From positions 10,480 to 74,479 of the forward strand of contig CAAGIW010000051.1 in assembly GCA_900770025.1 (NCBI GenBank): 64,000 bases of DNA, read 5' to 3'. The stretch is from an uncultured Prevotella sp. (GTDB taxonomy: Bacteria; Bacteroidota; Bacteroidia; Bacteroidales; Bacteroidaceae). This document shows positions 62,139-64,000 of the stretch, piece by piece. Position 1 is the stretch's first letter, and every line of letters starts with the position of its first letter. The notes under the pieces were generated by a model. That model did no database searches. It saw only the letters and a list, made by a program, of their open reading frames with translations, and was not told where the DNA came from. Position numbers and translations under genes: made by a program.

Positions 62139-63175
62139 TGAAACCACTGAAAGAACTGACACGACCCAATATATGGAACTTGGCTGCATACAGCAGTGCA
62201 CGCAATGAGTATAGCGGCAAGGTGGCAAGGGTTTTCTTGGATGCCAACGAAAACCCCTACAATGCCCCCTACAACAGATACCCCGATCCGCTCCAGCAGG
62301 AGGTGAAGCAACTTGTGTCGCGCATCAAGGGAGTGCCCGTGGAGAATATCTTTTTAGGCAACGGCAGCGACGAGGCCATCGACCTGCCCTATCGCTGCTT
62401 CACCACACCCGGGGTGGACAACGTGGTGGCGATAGATCCCACCTATGGCATGTACAAGGTGTGTGCCGACATCAATGATGTGGAATACCGCACCGTGGCA
62501 TTGGATGCCCATTTCGACATACAGGCGGAGCGAATACTGGCCGCCTGCGACGAACATACCAAACTGATATGGCTGTGCTCGCCCAATAACCCCACGGGAA
62601 ACAACCTGAAAAGGGAAGAGATAGAAAAGGTTATCACACAATTCCAGGGCTTGGTGATTGTGGATGAAGCCTACAGCGACTTCTCCAAGCAGCGACCGTT
62701 CAGGACCGACATCCTGAAATACCCCAACCTGATAGTGCTCAACACCATGAGCAAGGCATGGGGATGCGCCGCCATCAGAATGGGCATGGCGTTTGCCTCG
62801 CAAGAGATTATAGGGCTGTTCAACAAGGTGAAATATCCCTACAACGTGAACGAACTGACACAGCAACAGGCCAAAAAGGCACTGGCCGACCCCTTTGAGG
62901 TGGACAAATGGGTGAAGATACTGTTGCAGGAGCGCAGCAAACTGATGGAGGCTTTCCAACTGCTGCCCGACTGCGAAGAGGTGTATCCGTCGGATGCCAA
63001 CTTCTTTCTTGCCAAGATGAAAGACGCACAGGCCACCTATGACTATTTGGTGGATGAGGGCATCATCGTGAGAAACCGCACCAAGATAACCCTGTGCCAC
63101 AACTGTCTGCGCATCACCATAGGCACACGGACGGAGAATAGCGAACTGCTCTCGGCTCTGAGGAAAAGAGAATAA
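62135..63175 (+). CDS. hisC: Histidinol-phosphate aminotransferase
   Basis: A 346-residue PLP-dependent class I/II aminotransferase that converts imidazole-acetol phosphate to histidinol phosphate. It has DANENPYNAPYNRYPDP, GNGSDEAIDL, VVDEAYSDFS and NTMSKAWGCAAIRMG with the PLP lysine (about residue 210). The start overlaps hisD (ATGA). Later his genes are not in the window. Confidence 0.96.
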   Translation: MMKPLKELTRPNIWNLAAYSSARNEYSGKVARVFLDANENPYNAPYNRYPDPLQQEVKQLVSRIKGVPVENIFLGNGSDEAIDLPYRCFTTPGVDNVVAIDPTYGMYKVCADINDVEYRTVALDAHFDIQAERILAACDEHTKLIWLCSPNNPTGNNLKREEIEKVITQFQGLVIVDEAYSDFSKQRPFRTDILKYPNLIVLNTMSKAWGCAAIRMGMAFASQEIIGLFNKVKYPYNVNELTQQQAKKALADPFEVDKWVKILLQERSKLMEAFQLLPDCEEVYPSDANFFLAKMKDAQATYDYLVDEGIIVRNRTKITLCHNCLRITIGTRTENSELLSALRKRE

Positions 63176-63176
63176 G

Positions 63177-64000
63177 ATGCCGCAACCCCTACCCTACAAC
63201 GATTATGGGCACTGGCTGCGTTCGCAGTTCCCATACAAGGTGCAGAAGATCTCCATCGATGCGGGCTTTTCCTGTCCCAACAGAGACGGCACCCTGTCGC
63301 AAGGGGGGTGCGTATTCTGCAACAACCGCACCTTCAACCCGTCTTATTGCAACCGGCAGAAGAGCATCAGCGAGCAGTTGCAAGAGGGGAAGGACTTTTT
63401 CAGCAGGAAATATCCAGACATGAAGTATCTGGCTTATTTCCAAGCCTACAGCAACACCTACGCCCCACTTGACACGCTGCAGAGACGATACGAGGAAGCA
63501 TTGGCGTGCGAAGATGTGGTGGGCATCGTGATAGGCACACGCCCCGACTGCATCGACTCGGCCAAACTGAACTACCTGCAGCGCCTCAGCCGGCAGGTGT
63601 TTGTCACGGTGGAATATGGCATAGAGAGCACCGACGACGAGGTGTTGCGGCGCATCAACCGCGGACACGACTACGCCTGCGCACGGAAGGCTGTGGAAGA
63701 AACGGCAGCCAAGGGCATCATCACCGGCGCACACCTGATAGTGGGACTGACCGAAGAGGACGAAAAGCAGTGCGGGATGCAGGCAAGAAAGATATCAGAA
63801 CTTCCCTTAGACATACTGAAACTGCACCAACTGCAGATTATCAAGGGCACACCCTTGGCCATGCACTACCAGAAGCACCCCTTTCACCTGTACTCTGTCC
63901 ATGAGTTTATCCGCCTGATTGGCACCTATATAGCTCATCTTCGCCCCGACATCGTGTTGGAACGCTTTGTGTCACAATCCCCCAAAGACCTTCTGTTAGC
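63177..64000 (+). CDS. Radical SAM protein, TIGR01212/YhcC family, 5' part
   Basis: The first 274 residues of a radical SAM protein; it runs off the window. The cluster ligands are Cys33, Cys45 and Cys48 (FSCPNRDGT...GGCVFC), the Cx11Cx2C spacing of the YhcC group rather than Cx3Cx2C. Also visible are VVGIVIGTRPDCI and VTVEYGIESTDDEVL, where the Glu and Gly are typical SAM-binding residues. It starts 1 bp after the hisC stop, so it is probably in the his transcript. Function is unknown. Confidence 0.9.
   Translation, partial: MPQPLPYNDYGHWLRSQFPYKVQKISIDAGFSCPNRDGTLSQGGCVFCNNRTFNPSYCNRQKSISEQLQEGKDFFSRKYPDMKYLAYFQAYSNTYAPLDTLQRRYEEALACEDVVGIVIGTRPDCIDSAKLNYLQRLSRQVFVTVEYGIESTDDEVLRRINRGHDYACARKAVEETAAKGIITGAHLIVGLTEEDEKQCGMQARKISELPLDILKLHQLQIIKGTPLAMHYQKHPFHLYSVHEFIRLIGTYIAHLRPDIVLERFVSQSPKDLLL

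Overview
The window looks like a chromosomal segment from a member of the Bacteroidales, most likely a Prevotella-type organism. No 16S gene is present, so this rests on style and content: promoters of the Bacteroidota form (TTTG, about 19-20 bp, TAnnTTTG), few Shine-Dalgarno sites, Bacteroidales-typical families (DUF4924, DUF3791/DUF3990, DMP19, long PurF, ROK glucokinase), and capsule genes in long overlapping runs. I saw no tRNA, rRNA, CRISPR array or insertion sequence.

Positions 1-16111 are a surface-polysaccharide locus on the + strand: a Wzz fragment, Wzx flippase, Wzy-like polymerase, WbsX-type protein, glycosyltransferase, then DegT aminotransferase, a PglC-like sugar transferase, a CapD/PglF-like dehydratase and a second sugar transferase. 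The locus is split by an opposite-strand two-gene cassette (5646-11253): a DUF1848 protein with a C-terminal Cx3Cx2C cluster, and a 1489-residue protein that joins a RecB-like nuclease, an SF1 helicase and a class I methyltransferase fold. This is my best candidate for an undescribed system, plausibly defence or nucleic-acid repair.

Positions 16085-28970 are housekeeping genes on the minus strand: a HAD hydrolase, metH without its activation domain, smpB, a DMP19-family gene, carB, carA, purF and glmS. Positions 29405-38962 hold a lipoprotein esterase, three glycosyltransferases, glf with a translationally coupled DUF3791 gene, rfbA, and a fused GHMP kinase/uridylyltransferase. An ECF sigma factor follows at 39.4 kb. 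Positions 39966-48378 are minus-strand core genes (lysE-type, DUF4924, rfbD, prfC, tsaC, clc, fmt, a 42-44 aa small gene, rpe).

Positions 48563-55357 are more accessory: ROK kinase, a probable small RNA, a DUF3791-DUF3990-small protein module, an acyltransferase, a glycosyltransferase-like gene, a Wzt ATPase without a permease, and an ArsG-like permease. Positions 55424-64000 hold an AraC remnant, uxaC, ansA, an MltF-like lipoprotein, hisG-hisD-hisC, and a radical SAM gene cut by the window end.

The window also carries four intergenic arrays with an exact 22-bp period (6, 6, 6 and 4 units). Each unit has conserved ends around a 7-bp core that differs between arrays. Two arrays share about 130 bp of homologous leader, so they are copies of one element. 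A second family of short inverted-repeat elements (GGCACGG...CCGTGCC) flanks prfC and rfbD.
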